DNA of 43,959 nucleotides from positions 1 to 43,959 of the forward strand of contig JADZCJ010000117.1 in NCBI GenBank assembly GCA_020851635.1. Reading direction: 5' to 3'. The stretch is from Anaerolineae bacterium. Its GTDB lineage: Bacteria; Chloroflexota; Anaerolineae; UBA4142; SHND01. The position numbers and the translations under genes are program-made. The stretch's first letter is position 1. Every line of letters begins with the position of its first letter. The notes under the pieces were generated by a model. The model was not told where the DNA came from. It saw only the letters and a program-made list of their open reading frames with translations, and searched no databases. Shown here one piece after another: positions 8,767-17,611 of the stretch.

Positions 8767-9807
8767 ATGAGCAACACACTGCTCGATGTTCGAAATCTAC
8801 GCACAGAGTTTGCGACCCAGGACGGCATCGTCCATGCCGTCAACGGCGTTTCTTTTGTACTCGAAGAAGGCGAGACCCTCGGACTGGTAGGCGAATCGGG
8901 GTCCGGCAAATCCGTTTCCATGTTGACTGTGATGCGGCTCATCCCCATGCCGCCCGGACGCATTCCGAGCGGTGAAGTGATCTTTCAGGGCAATGATTTG
9001 CTAAAATTGTCCGCCGAAGAGATGCGCCAGATTCGCGGCAACAAAATCGCGATGGTCTTTCAAGACCCCATGACCTCGCTCAATCCCGTGCTCACCATCG
9101 GCACCCAAATCACCGAGGCGCTCGAACTGCACATGGGCATGAACAACGAACAAGCTCGCAAACGCGCAGCCGAGCTGCTCAAGATGGTCAATATCCCGGA
9201 AGCGGAACGCCGCCTCGACGATTATCCCCATCAATTTTCGGGCGGTATGCGCCAGCGCGTCATGATTGCGATCGGGCTGTCCTGTTCGCCTCAATTGTTG
9301 ATTGCCGACGAACCGACGACCGCGCTCGATGTCACGATTCAGGCGCAAATCACCGACATCGTCAAACGCCTGAAACGGGAACTCGGCATGGCGATCATCT
9401 GGATTACGCATGACCTCGGCGTCATCGCCGGGCTGGCGGACCGCATCAACGTCATGTATTCGGGATATATTGTCGAGACCGCCCCCACCAAAGAACTATT
9501 TGCTAACCCGCTGCATCCATATACGGTCGGGCTTCTCGGTTCCATCCCCCGTCTGGACGAAGGCAAACGCGAAAAACTCACGCCGATTGAAGGTCTCCCG
9601 CCTGATTTGGTCAATCTGCCCGTCGGCTGTCCCTTTTACGATCGCTGTCGCTTTCGCACGGAAAAATGTTTGCAGGAAAATCCACCGCTCATGTCTGTCG
9701 GCGTCAAACACTGGTCAGCGTGTTGGAATTACGAGGATGTGCGGCAGCAGCGCGATGCGATTCTGAAACGCACGGCGCTGCCTGTGGCAGGGACACCCCA
9801 ATCGTAG
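8767..9807 (+). CDS. Peptide ABC transporter ATPase, DppD type
   Basis: This 346-residue cytoplasmic ATPase energises the transporter. The Walker A motif is GESGSGKS (about residue 40), the Q-loop FQDPMTSLNPV, the signature FSGGMRQRVMIA, Walker B LLIADEPTTALD and the switch His is in ITHDLGV. The C-terminal oligopeptide-transport extension has four Cys residues within about 35 residues (CPFYDRCRF, then CLQ and CWN). GGAGG lies 4 nt before the ATG. Its stop codon is already part of a palindromic repeat (9804-9867). It should pair with the DppF homologue downstream and may also serve the second permease pair, which lacks ATPase genes. Confidence 0.95.
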   Translation: MSNTLLDVRNLRTEFATQDGIVHAVNGVSFVLEEGETLGLVGESGSGKSVSMLTVMRLIPMPPGRIPSGEVIFQGNDLLKLSAEEMRQIRGNKIAMVFQDPMTSLNPVLTIGTQITEALELHMGMNNEQARKRAAELLKMVNIPEAERRLDDYPHQFSGGMRQRVMIAIGLSCSPQLLIADEPTTALDVTIQAQITDIVKRLKRELGMAIIWITHDLGVIAGLADRINVMYSGYIVETAPTKELFANPLHPYTVGLLGSIPRLDEGKREKLTPIEGLPPDLVNLPVGCPFYDRCRFRTEKCLQENPPLMSVGVKHWSACWNYEDVRQQRDAILKRTALPVAGTPQS

Positions 9808-9867
9808 AGACGCGTCAAGAGACGCAAAATTTCGCGTCTCTGCGTGCGTCCCTGCGTGCGTCTCTAC
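9804..9867. repeat. Nested palindromic repeat between dppD- and dppF-like genes
   Basis: The outer arms GTAGAGACGC (9804-9813) and GCGTCTCTAC (9858-9867) enclose an inner hairpin AGAGACGC (9818-9825) with GCGTCTCT (9834-9841). A short direct repeat of GCGTGCGTC(T/C) lies on the right. It starts inside the stop codon of the upstream gene, as extragenic palindromes often do. Confidence 0.65.
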
Positions 9868-9906
9868 ACGCAACCCATTCACCAGATTGAGGAGTTTGTC
9901 ATACAT

Positions 9907-10932
9907 ATGCAAGCGCAGCCCCAAACCAAGCTACCACCTCCGGCGGCATCCGCCAACGACACAAAACCGATCCTTCAGGTCAAGGACCTCAAGAAATATT
10001 TTCCCATCACGCAGGGCATCCTGTTTCAGAAAAAGGTCGCCGATGTCAAGGCGGTGGACGGCATCACCTTTGATGTGCTTCCCGGCGAGACGCTGGGGCT
10101 TGTGGGCGAATCGGGTTGTGGCAAATCCACGACCGGTCGCACCATTTTGCAGCTCTATCGCCCCACCGAAGGCAGCGTGATCTTTGAAAACAAAGACCTG
10201 GCACAGCTCAAGGGCGAAGACCTGCGAAAAATGCGCTCCAACATGCAAATGATTTTTCAGGACCCCTATGCGTCCCTGAATCCGCGCATGACCGTCGGCG
10301 ATATCATTGCCGAGCCGTTGGAGGTGCACAACATCGCCAAAGGCAAAGAGAAAAAAGAGCGCGTCCAGGAACTGCTCCAGATCGTCAATCTCAACCCCTA
10401 TTTTATCAACCGCTACCCGCACGAGTTTTCGGGCGGTCAGCGCCAGCGCATCGGGATTGCGCGCGCGCTCGCCGTCAACCCCGATTTCATCGTCTGCGAC
10501 GAGCCGATTTCCGCGCTCGACGTTTCGATTCAGGCGCAGATCATCAATTTGCTCGGCGAACTGCAGGAACGTTTCGGGTTGACCTATTTGTTTATCGCCC
10601 ATGACCTTTCGGTCGTGCGACATATTTCGGACCGCGTCGCCGTCATGTATCTGGGCAAGATTGTCGAACTGACCGACAGCAAAGCGCTGTATGCCAATCC
10701 GCTGCACCCCTACACCCGCGCGCTTCTTTCGGCGGTGCCGATTCCGGACCCCGTGATCGAAGAGAAACGCGAACGCATCATTCTGGTCGGCGACGTGCCC
10801 AGCCCCGTAAATCCGCCCAAGGGCTGCCGTTTCCACACCCGCTGCCCCCTCGCCATTCCCATTTGCAAAGAGGTGGCGCCCGAATGGCGCGAGGTCGGAA
10901 ACGGGCACTTTGTCGAATGTCATGTCGTGTAG
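9907..10932 (+). CDS. Peptide ABC transporter ATPase, DppF type
   Basis: The protein has 341 residues from the ATG at 9907. An in-frame start at 9844 would lie in the palindromic repeat and is unlikely, while GAGGAG at 9889-9894 supports 9907. Walker A is [14 protein letters not shown], the Q-loop [11 protein letters not shown], the signature [15 protein letters not shown], Walker [13 protein letters not shown] and the switch His is in IAHDLSVV. The C-terminal extension has [14 protein letters not shown]. It is the last gene of the complete five-gene operon; its stop codon runs into palindromic repeat copy 3. Confidence 0.95.
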   Translation: MQAQPQTKLPPPAASANDTKPILQVKDLKKYFPITQGILFQKKVADVKAVDGITFDVLPGETLGLVGESGCGKSTTGRTILQLYRPTEGSVIFENKDLAQLKGEDLRKMRSNMQMIFQDPYASLNPRMTVGDIIAEPLEVHNIAKGKEKKERVQELLQIVNLNPYFINRYPHEFSGGQRQRIGIARALAVNPDFIVCDEPISALDVSIQAQIINLLGELQERFGLTYLFIAHDLSVVRHISDRVAVMYLGKIVELTDSKALYANPLHPYTRALLSAVPIPDPVIEEKRERIILVGDVPSPVNPPKGCRFHTRCPLAIPICKEVAPEWREVGNGHFVECHVV

Positions 10933-10990
10933 GGAACGTTCGCCGCAGCGTTCCTGTATTGGGAACGAAACGGCCTTCGTTCCTTACGTA
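10928..10990. repeat. Composite palindromic repeat, copy 3 (full, inverse orientation)
   Basis: Outer arms GTAGGGAACG and CGTTCCTTAC (one wobble) enclose two hairpins, one GGAACG-type with CGCCGC in its loop and one GGAACGAA/TTCGTTCC. The layout matches copy 7 at 27907-27968. Confidence 0.75.
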
Positions 10991-11370
10991 ACCTTATATA
11001 TTTTTGCTTGACGGGGTTTTGGAACTGTGCTATATTCGCGCGCGCAGACGCCCTCTAACGGTTGGTCTTGGCTTGCGGCGGATCGCGCTCTGCGATTTTG
11101 CCGCATTTTCAAAATGAAACCACAACTCGTTTTTCATTTTGGACCCGGCTGTTTTTTCTGCGAAACTCGACAATGAAGTCGCTCCCCTCGTTTTTGACGC
11201 AAAAGCCCATCCCTTTATTCTCAAAGGAGGTGAAAACCCAATAACCACCTTAAAGACGTAACTCGCTTGAAAATGCGACATCGGTCGCAGCGAAATCTCG
11301 CGTCTAACTGCAACGTCCGAGAACGCCCGATTTCGCAAAAAAACCCGTATAATTGCAGGAGGAGAAGGAA
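10933..11370. other. 438-bp intergenic region with promoter and long leader
   Basis: After the palindromic repeat comes a promoter (11008-11036) and a leader of about 330 nt before binding protein 2. The leader contains an isolated perfect Shine-Dalgarno match AAAGGAGGTG (11223-11232) with no start codon at proper distance. It also holds a 33-codon open frame, ATG 11273, ending in a TGA that overlaps the binding-protein ATG. The frame has no ribosome site of its own and may be chance. Confidence 0.5.
11008..11036 (+). promoter_or_regulatory. Promoter of the second peptide-uptake operon
   Basis: TTGACG (11008-11013) and TATATT (11031-11036) are separated by exactly 17 bp. Transcription should start near 11043. 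Confidence 0.65.
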
Positions 11371-13182
11371 ATGAAGAAATTGACGTTGGTCGGAATCATC
11401 GTCGCCGCAATGGCGTTGATTCTCGCAGCGTGTTCCGCGCCCGCGGCCGCGCCGCAGGTTGTCCGCGAAACCGTCGTTGTGCCGCAGACGGTCGTCGCCG
11501 CACAGACCGTTGTGGCACAGCAGACTGTGGTTGTCCCCGCGACACCCGAACCGACTGCCGCGGAAAAAGTTCTACGCATCAACCTCGGCTCCTATCCCGA
11601 CATTGTTGACCCGCAAAAATCGTCCTTTGTGAACGAGATTGCACACTTGAATCTCATTTACGAAGGGCTGACGAAATTCAACGAAAAACTCGAAACCGTT
11701 CCGGGCGCCGCCGAAAGCTGGGAATACAATGACGACGCGACGCAGCTCACATTCAAGATTCGCCCCGGCTTGAAATACAGCGACGGCACGCCGTTGAATG
11801 CCGCCCGCTTTCGCTATTCTTTGATGCGCAACATCAATCCCGAAACCGCGGGCGAGTATGCGTTTATTACGGATGAAATCGCGGGCGCACCCGAATGGCG
11901 CGGTGTGGCTGCCGAAGCGACTGACGAAGAAAAAGCCGCTTTGAGGGAAGTTGTCTCACAAAGCGTCTTGGCGCTCGATGCAAGCGGTCAACCCTGCCTC
12001 GAAGGCGCGGAGGGTTATGCCCAGGAAGACTGCTTGACCCTGCAACTGACCCTTTCGAAACCCGCCCCCTACTTTCACACCGTGTTGGGTATCTGGGTCG
12101 GCTATCCCGCCAAAGAAGAGAATATCACCGAGGGCGGCGAAATCTGGTGGACCAGCCCGAAATACCAGATTGGCAACGGCCCGTTCATCCTCAACAACAT
12201 GGAACCGTTCGTTCGCGCTCGCTTTGAGCCCAATCCGAATTACGAGGGCGAAAAAGCCAAAGTGCCGATCGAATACGCCTATATCACCGATTCGGCTGTT
12301 GCCTTCCAGGCATACAAGAACAACGAGTTTGACATCATTGGTCTCGCCGCCGAAGACCTCGCAACGGTCAAGGCAGACGCCGAGCTGAACAAAGAAGCAT
12401 TGATCTACCCCGGCTCGTGCACGTTCGCCGTCATGTTCCACAACCTTAAAGAACCCTTTACCGATGCCAAAGTGCGCGAAGCGTTCACCAAGTCTCTCGA
12501 TCGCGACGCGTGGGTCCAGGACGTGCTCAAGGGTTTGGGCAGCCCGACCCTCACCTGGATTCCGCCCGGTTATCCCGGATACCAGGAAGGTGAAACCCGC
12601 GGGGCGTTTGATCCCGAAGCCGCAAAAGCCGCGCTCGCCGCATCCACATATGGCACTGCAGCCGCTTTGCCGGAAGTTGTAGACACCTTTAGTGACACCC
12701 CGCGCAACCGCACGCGCAACGAATTCCTCGTCAACCAGTGGAAGACAAATCTCGGCGTGGATGTCAAACTGAATCCCGTCGAATCCACCACCTACACGGC
12801 TCTGACCAAAGATGTCGAAACCTCACCGCAGATGTTTATTCTCGGTTGGTGCGCCGACTATCCGGACCCGCAGAACTGGTTGAGTGTGTACTGGAAGACC
12901 GGCGCATTTGGCGAACGCATCGGTTACTCGAACCCCGACTTTGATGCACTAGTCAATGAAGCCGACACCACCAGTGATCCCGCAAAACGCGCCGAACTGT
13001 ATGCCAAGGCGCAGGATTTGCTAATTGAAAGTGCCCCAGTGGCTTTCATGTGGAACAACGTCAATAGCTATCTCGTCAAACCGTGGGTCACGGGACTTGT
13101 CACAACGCCCCAGGATTCCGGTTGGGCGGGCATTCAAGTGCCCACCTCAATTGATATTGACGCGAGCAAACTGCCGCAATAG
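11371..13182 (+). CDS. Peptide-binding lipoprotein (SBP family 5), binding protein 2
   Basis: The protein has 603 residues from the ATG at 11371, which has GGAGGAG upstream. A lipoprotein signal is clear: MKK, a hydrophobic core and the lipobox LAAC (Cys about 20). A Val/Thr/Gln-rich linker with repeats of QTVV follows. The family-5 signature is near residues 125-150 (FKIRPGLKYSDGTPL), and the C-terminal half has LGWCADYPDPQNW. Unlike binding protein 1 it is clearly lipid-anchored. It is followed by its own DppB and DppC homologues but no ATPases. Ligand unknown. Confidence 0.92.
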   Translation: MKKLTLVGIIVAAMALILAACSAPAAAPQVVRETVVVPQTVVAAQTVVAQQTVVVPATPEPTAAEKVLRINLGSYPDIVDPQKSSFVNEIAHLNLIYEGLTKFNEKLETVPGAAESWEYNDDATQLTFKIRPGLKYSDGTPLNAARFRYSLMRNINPETAGEYAFITDEIAGAPEWRGVAAEATDEEKAALREVVSQSVLALDASGQPCLEGAEGYAQEDCLTLQLTLSKPAPYFHTVLGIWVGYPAKEENITEGGEIWWTSPKYQIGNGPFILNNMEPFVRARFEPNPNYEGEKAKVPIEYAYITDSAVAFQAYKNNEFDIIGLAAEDLATVKADAELNKEALIYPGSCTFAVMFHNLKEPFTDAKVREAFTKSLDRDAWVQDVLKGLGSPTLTWIPPGYPGYQEGETRGAFDPEAAKAALAASTYGTAAALPEVVDTFSDTPRNRTRNEFLVNQWKTNLGVDVKLNPVESTTYTALTKDVETSPQMFILGWCADYPDPQNWLSVYWKTGAFGERIGYSNPDFDALVNEADTTSDPAKRAELYAKAQDLLIESAPVAFMWNNVNSYLVKPWVTGLVTTPQDSGWAGIQVPTSIDIDASKLPQ

Positions 13183-13194
13183 GGAAATGTAAAC

Positions 13195-13229
13195 GATGGA
13201 GCCAACCCGTATTATGGGTTGGCTCCATC
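13195..13229 (+). terminator. Intra-operon hairpin after binding protein 2
   Basis: A perfect 14-bp stem (13195-13208 with 13216-13229) has a 7-nt loop. It has no U-tract, so it is more likely an mRNA-stabilising or attenuating hairpin than a full terminator. It occupies the same position as the one after binding protein 1. Confidence 0.6.
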
Positions 13230-13262
13230 CATACCCCAGCGCTTTTGTCGGAGTAATTGGCT

Positions 13263-14303
13263 ATGGCAAGATTTTTGATTCGACGCCTCCTCTGGCTGAT
13301 TCCGGTGATGTTTGTCGTCGCCGCCATCACCTTTATCCTCATGCACGCTGCGCCCGGCGGACCCTTTGACAAGGACCCGCAGCAGCGTCAGGTTGACGCG
13401 ATCACACAAAAGCGGCTCAACGCCCAATTCGGGCTGGACAAGGAAATGTGGCTCGATTTTCCGGCGTTGATGCAGGGGAACGTTGTTGGTTTTTTTGATA
13501 CTCAATTCTTTACTTATATGATCGGCGGCACGGTCAATGGCGAATGGCGCTGCGGTTTTATCTGCGGCAACATGGGACCCTCGTTTCGCCAGCGCGGAAT
13601 GACCGTCCAACAAATTGTGCTGGACCCGCCCGAAGGCAAATCGCCGTGGGACAGCAAAGCCGGTTACTCGTTACGGCTTGGGCTGCTCGCGCTCATCTTT
13701 GCGGTGGTGGTCGGCATACCGATGGGCGTCATTTCTGCCCTGCGCCAGAACACGGCGGTTGATTATGCCAGTCTCTTTATTGCCACCTCGGGCGTGACCG
13801 TCCCCAGTTTTGTCATGGGCATCTTTTTGATTATTATTTTTGCGGTCTGGTTCCACCTCATCCCGGTGGTGCCGCGCGATTGGAGCGATCCGACGGTCTG
13901 GATTCTCCCCGCGGTGGTGCTGGGTTTTGGCTTGCTCGCGCAAACCGCGCGCTTGACGCGCGCTTCGATGCTCGAAGTGATGCGTCAGGACTATATTCGG
14001 ACCGCCCGCGCCAAGGGCTTGTCGAATCGCATGGTCATCGTGCGTCATATGCTCAAGAATGCCATGATCCCCGTCGTCACGATCATGGGTCCCGCGTTGG
14101 CGGCGCTGGTCACCGGCTCTTTTATTATCGAGACCATGTTTGGATTTCCCGGCTGGGGCCGCCAATTTGTGCTTGCCATCTCACAACGTGACTATTCGAT
14201 GATTCTTGCCACCACGCTCGTTTTTGCGTTGCTGATCCAGATTGCAAACATCACCGTAGATTTGGTCTATACGTTCCTTGATCCGCGGATGAAGGTCAGT
14301 TAG
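13263..14303 (+). CDS. Peptide ABC transporter permease, DppB type (second operon)
   Basis: The protein has 346 residues from the ATG at 13263, with GGAG 9 nt upstream; the TTG at 13257 is too close to the ribosome site. The N-terminus MARFLIRRLLWLIPV and the EAA loop (MRQDYIRTARAKGLSNRM, then LKNAMIPVVTIMG) identify a DppB/OppB permease. The region between the first helix and the rest (about residues 60-135) is longer than usual. It contains two Cys residues within a short stretch (WRCGFICGNMG) before SFRQRGMTVQQI. The extra part should face the exterior and might contact the binding protein or form a disulfide (inference). Confidence 0.92.
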   Translation: MARFLIRRLLWLIPVMFVVAAITFILMHAAPGGPFDKDPQQRQVDAITQKRLNAQFGLDKEMWLDFPALMQGNVVGFFDTQFFTYMIGGTVNGEWRCGFICGNMGPSFRQRGMTVQQIVLDPPEGKSPWDSKAGYSLRLGLLALIFAVVVGIPMGVISALRQNTAVDYASLFIATSGVTVPSFVMGIFLIIIFAVWFHLIPVVPRDWSDPTVWILPAVVLGFGLLAQTARLTRASMLEVMRQDYIRTARAKGLSNRMVIVRHMLKNAMIPVVTIMGPALAALVTGSFIIETMFGFPGWGRQFVLAISQRDYSMILATTLVFALLIQIANITVDLVYTFLDPRMKVS

Positions 14304-14312
14304 GAGGGCGAG

Positions 14313-15308
14313 ATGGCAACTGCAACAGTCGCCGGGCGGCGACCCATTGAAAACACACTGAATACAAAAGCGCCAACCAGTCTCTGGGTGGACGCCTGGC
14401 GGCGGTTGGTGCGGAACAAGGCGGCGATGCTGGGGCTGGTCATTGTCCTTTTGTTTTTCTTTGTCGCCATTTTTGGTCCATGGCTTGCGCCCCACGACCC
14501 GTTGCAAATCAACAGCGGGCAAGACTTTTTGCCTCCCGCCTGGGCGCCCGCCTGGAGCATCAACACAGGCAAAGTGGGCGACCCCCAATTCTTTATGGGC
14601 ACCGACACGATCGGGCGCGATGTATGGAGCCGCTTGATTTACGGCGCGCGCGTCTCGATGGTGGTCGCGATTGTGCCAACCATCATCATCACGGTCGTGG
14701 GCGTGATTACGGGTCTGGTTGCCGGGTTCTTTGGCGGCACGGTTGACAACCTCTTGATGCGCGTGACCGACATTGTTTACAGTTTTCCCGACCTGCTCTT
14801 TTTTGTCGTCATCATGTTTGCGCTGCGCGGCACATTCATTGGAGAACTTGGCAACGGAGTTTTCCTGCTCTTTGTCGCACTCGCGCTCGTCGGTTGGGTC
14901 GGTATCGCGCGTGTCGTGCGCGGGCAAACGCTCTCGATCAAAGAAAAAGAATTTGTCGAGGCCTCACGCTCGATCGGCGGCGACAGTCGGCGCATCATGT
15001 CCAAACATATCCTGCCCAACATCCTCAGCCCGATCATTATTATCGTGGCGTTTTCCGTCCCGCGCCTGATTATTGCGGAAGCGATTCTGGGCTATCTCGG
15101 GCTTGGGCTGCGCCCCGGCACGTCAAGCTCGGAATTTTTCGTCACCAGTTGGGGCTCGATGATGCTCGAAGGTCAAACGGCGATCAACGCCCAGCCCTTT
15201 ATGCTGTTGGCGCCTGCGATTGCCGTCGCGCTCGTCGTGATGGGCTTTACCTTTCTCGGTGATGGTTTGCGCGATGCGCTCGATCCGCGCATGCGCGGCA
15301 CGGGTTGA
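14313..15308 (+). CDS. Peptide ABC transporter permease, DppC type (second operon)
   Basis: The protein has 331 residues. AGGAGG overlaps the stop codon of the preceding gene and supports the ATG at 14313. The N-terminal segment VDAWRRLVRNKAAMLGLVIVLL, the motif FMGTDTIGRDVWSRLIYG and the EAA loop (EKEFVEASRSIGGDSRRIM) define a DppC/OppC permease with about six membrane helices. It ends the operon ahead of a strong hairpin terminator. No ATPase genes follow, so this pair probably borrows the DppD/F ATPases encoded upstream (inference). Confidence 0.93.
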   Translation: MATATVAGRRPIENTLNTKAPTSLWVDAWRRLVRNKAAMLGLVIVLLFFFVAIFGPWLAPHDPLQINSGQDFLPPAWAPAWSINTGKVGDPQFFMGTDTIGRDVWSRLIYGARVSMVVAIVPTIIITVVGVITGLVAGFFGGTVDNLLMRVTDIVYSFPDLLFFVVIMFALRGTFIGELGNGVFLLFVALALVGWVGIARVVRGQTLSIKEKEFVEASRSIGGDSRRIMSKHILPNILSPIIIIVAFSVPRLIIAEAILGYLGLGLRPGTSSSEFFVTSWGSMMLEGQTAINAQPFMLLAPAIAVALVVMGFTFLGDGLRDALDPRMRGTG

Positions 15309-15330
15309 ATCAGTCACGCGCGCCGGACCT

Positions 15331-15365
15331 CAAGCCCCTCTTTTTCAAGAGGGGCTTGTCATTTT
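15331..15365 (+). terminator. Rho-independent terminator of the second peptide operon
   Basis: A 12-bp stem, CAAGCCCCTCTT with AAGAGGGGCTTG, encloses a 4-nt loop and is followed by TCATTTT. Confidence 0.8.
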
Positions 15366-15438
15366 ATCCCCCCCCCTCCGAGGCGCTCGAGCTCGTTCGA
15401 CATGACATGGAACACGACTCGCACAAGCCATGCGCCCC

Positions 15439-15550
15439 ATCAAAATCCTGGTGATTGCCTATATCTCAAAACCTTCGAGGTCTCGGAGACCTCGAAGGTT
15501 TTGAATACAAACTTATTCTACGCGATGTGGGTAATCACCAGATCAAAATC
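15439..15550. mobile_element. MITE-like insertion with 9-bp target duplication
   Basis: The element spans 15448-15541 (94 bp). Its ends are CTGGTGATTGCC and, in reverse complement, CTGGTGATTACC (11 of 12 match). Both sides are flanked by the direct repeat ATCAAAATC (15439-15447 and 15542-15550), as expected of a duplicated target. The core is a perfect 39-nt palindrome (15466-15504, 19-nt arms around one G). It encodes no protein and must depend on a transposase in trans. Confidence 0.7.
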
Positions 15551-15553
15551 CGA

Positions 15554-15582
15554 TTGACGCCCGCGCTCTTTGTTGATAGTAT
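15554..15582 (+). promoter_or_regulatory. Promoter of binding protein 3
   Basis: TTGACG (15554-15559) and TAGTAT (15577-15582) are 17 bp apart. The -35 box begins 4 bp after the right-hand target duplication of the MITE-like element. Confidence 0.5.
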
Positions 15583-15622
15583 AAGTTTCGAGGCACTTTA
15601 AGCGCCTCTGAGGAGTCCGCTT

Positions 15623-17506
15623 GTGAAAAAATCATCGCGCGCGTTCCACCGGCTCGTCCTGCTCACCATCCTGGTCCTATTATTGGCGTTTGTCGTGAGC
15701 TGCGGCGCGCAAGAAACGCCCGCCGCGCCGACTGCGGCTGCGCCGGCGCCCAACCCTGCCCCCACCCGGGTCCCGGCTCAGCCGACATCCCCGCCACGTG
15801 TCGCACAGCCCACCACCGCCCCCGCCGCGCCGCCCACCGAGACAAGCATCCCGGTCGAGGGCGCCCAGGTCTTGCGTATCGGACGCGGCACATATCCCGC
15901 CTCCCTCGACCCGCAAAAAGCGTCTTATGTCAATGAAATCGAAGTGCTTCGGCTCGCCTATGAAGGATTGTCGGCGGTTGACAATCAAGGCAACCTGATT
16001 CCCGCCGCCGCCGAGTCGTGGGACGTATCACCCGATGGCACGCAAATTACGTTTCATTTGCGTCCCAACCTCGAGCGTGCCGACGGCAGACCCATCACCG
16101 CCGAAGATTTTGTCTTTGCCCTGCGCCGCGCCATTGACCCGCGCGTCCCCGGCAAACAATACACGACCGTGCTCTATGACATCAAAGGCGCACGCGCCCT
16201 CGATGCGCTCGCTTCGCAAAACCCGAACGCGCTCGATCCCGCGCTCGTCGAACAACTCATGGCGGACTATGGCGTCACCGCGCAGGACCCACAAACGCTT
16301 GTCGTGACCCTCGACAAGCCCGCTTCATACTGGCCCTATATCGCCTCTATGCCGGTCACCTTTCCGGTAGACCCGCGCGCTGTCGCGGCGGACCCCGACG
16401 GCTGGTGGAAACATGCGGAAAATCATGTCGGCAACGGTCCTTTTATCATTCAAACGCTGGACGAGAGCCGCCAAATCACATACGCGCCGAACCCCAATTA
16501 TTGGCGCGGCAAGCCCAAACTGGACCGTATCGAGACCTCTTATAATCCCGACCAGAGCGCCACCCTGCAAGCGTATCTCGACGGCGCGCTCGATATCAAT
16601 GCCAATCTCGCCCCCGAACAGCTCACCGAGGTGACAAACAATCCTGCCGTCGCCGCCGATCTCATTCGCTATCCCGCTGCCAGCACGCGCGCCATTGCGT
16701 TCAACAATTCGCTTCGCCCCTTTGACGACAAAAATGTGCGGATCGCCTTTTCACAGGCATTTGACCGCAAAGGATATGTGCGCGAGGTCCTGAATGGCGT
16801 CGGTCAACCCTATACGCGTTGGATTCCGCCCGGTGTGCCCGGCGCACAGCCCGACGTTCCCGGCGTGCCGGACACCGATCAAGCCGCCGCCGTCAAGACC
16901 CTCGTCGAAAATGGCTATGCTGCCACCGACAGCACACCCGAAAACCCCAAGGTAGATTGCGTCAAACTGGGCAAACTCAAAATCACGTATCCCGATTCGC
17001 CGCAAAATCACCCGCGTTATCAATTTATTGCGCGCAATTTTGAAAGCGTCTTTGGGTGTCCGGTCATCCTCGAACCTGTGGATGCAATCGCGTTTGCCGA
17101 GTTGACCAAGGATGTCAGGACCAATCCGCAAATCTCGCGGCAGGGTTGGGCGCAGGATTTTCCGCATCCGCAGAATTGGCTGAGCACCTATTGGGTCTGC
17201 GGCGCATTCAGCAAGAATTACGGCTATTGCAATTTGCAGTTGGACGAATTGCTCGCGCGAGCGGATGCCGCGCCGACGCTGGAGGAAGCAATCACGCTCT
17301 ATCAGGAGGCGGAGAATCTGTTGCTCGCGGACGTGCCCGCCGCCTTTGCAAACTATGACGAATACATCTATCTCGCCAAACCATACGTCATCGGGGCGCG
17401 CGAGCACACCGGACCGGGCGATGCCGCGTGGCCCGGACAATACGGTCCGGTTTGGGAGTATTGGGTGGACCTGAGCCGCGTGCCCGCCGATTATCCAAAA
17501 GAATGA
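15623..17506 (+). CDS. Peptide-binding lipoprotein (SBP family 5), binding protein 3 (orphan)
   Basis: The protein has 627 residues and starts with GTG, supported by AGGAG 7 nt upstream. The lipoprotein signal ends in the lipobox VVSC, followed by a long Ala/Pro/Thr linker (to about residue 75). The family-5 signature lies near residues 141-165 (FHLRPNLERADGRPITAEDF), and QGWAQDFPHPQNW marks the C-terminal lobe. It resembles binding protein 2 more than binding protein 1 in layout (YPASLDPQKASYVNEI versus YPDIVDPQKSSFVNEI). It is monocistronic between a promoter and a terminator, with no permease genes of its own. It probably feeds the neighbouring permeases. Confidence 0.92.
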   Translation: MKKSSRAFHRLVLLTILVLLLAFVVSCGAQETPAAPTAAAPAPNPAPTRVPAQPTSPPRVAQPTTAPAAPPTETSIPVEGAQVLRIGRGTYPASLDPQKASYVNEIEVLRLAYEGLSAVDNQGNLIPAAAESWDVSPDGTQITFHLRPNLERADGRPITAEDFVFALRRAIDPRVPGKQYTTVLYDIKGARALDALASQNPNALDPALVEQLMADYGVTAQDPQTLVVTLDKPASYWPYIASMPVTFPVDPRAVAADPDGWWKHAENHVGNGPFIIQTLDESRQITYAPNPNYWRGKPKLDRIETSYNPDQSATLQAYLDGALDINANLAPEQLTEVTNNPAVAADLIRYPAASTRAIAFNNSLRPFDDKNVRIAFSQAFDRKGYVREVLNGVGQPYTRWIPPGVPGAQPDVPGVPDTDQAAAVKTLVENGYAATDSTPENPKVDCVKLGKLKITYPDSPQNHPRYQFIARNFESVFGCPVILEPVDAIAFAELTKDVRTNPQISRQGWAQDFPHPQNWLSTYWVCGAFSKNYGYCNLQLDELLARADAAPTLEEAITLYQEAENLLLADVPAAFANYDEYIYLAKPYVIGAREHTGPGDAAWPGQYGPVWEYWVDLSRVPADYPKE

Positions 17507-17512
17507 CGATCC

Positions 17513-17549
17513 AAAACCCTTGTCGTCCGATGACAAGGGTTTTGTTTTT
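17513..17549 (+). terminator. Rho-independent terminator of binding protein 3
   Basis: A perfect 12-bp stem, AAAACCCTTGTC with GACAAGGGTTTT, has a 7-nt loop and is followed by GTTTTT. Confidence 0.85.
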
Positions 17550-17572
17550 ATGAAATCTTTTACAACTTTCGC

Positions 17573-17601
17573 TTGTGCATCACTGCGGCTTTTGATACAA
17601 T
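17573..17601 (+). promoter_or_regulatory. Promoter of the cation/proton antiporter gene
   Basis: TTGTGC (17573-17578) and TACAAT (17596-17601) are 17 bp apart. The start of transcription would be about 17608, only a few bases before the ATG at 17612, so the mRNA is probably leaderless. Confidence 0.5.
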
Positions 17602-17611
17602 CGCCCCTCTC

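Larger units (their letters stand above)
15309..15622. other. 314-bp intergenic region: terminator, MITE, promoter
   Basis: It contains the terminator of the second operon (15331-15365), a 94-bp MITE-like element with a target duplication (15439-15550) and the promoter of binding protein 3 (15554-15582). Confidence 0.7.

Noticed and set aside
11062-11244. 60-codon plus-strand frame in the leader of binding protein 2
   Set aside because: No ribosome site; its end runs through the stray Shine-Dalgarno sequence; translation shows no recognisable protein.
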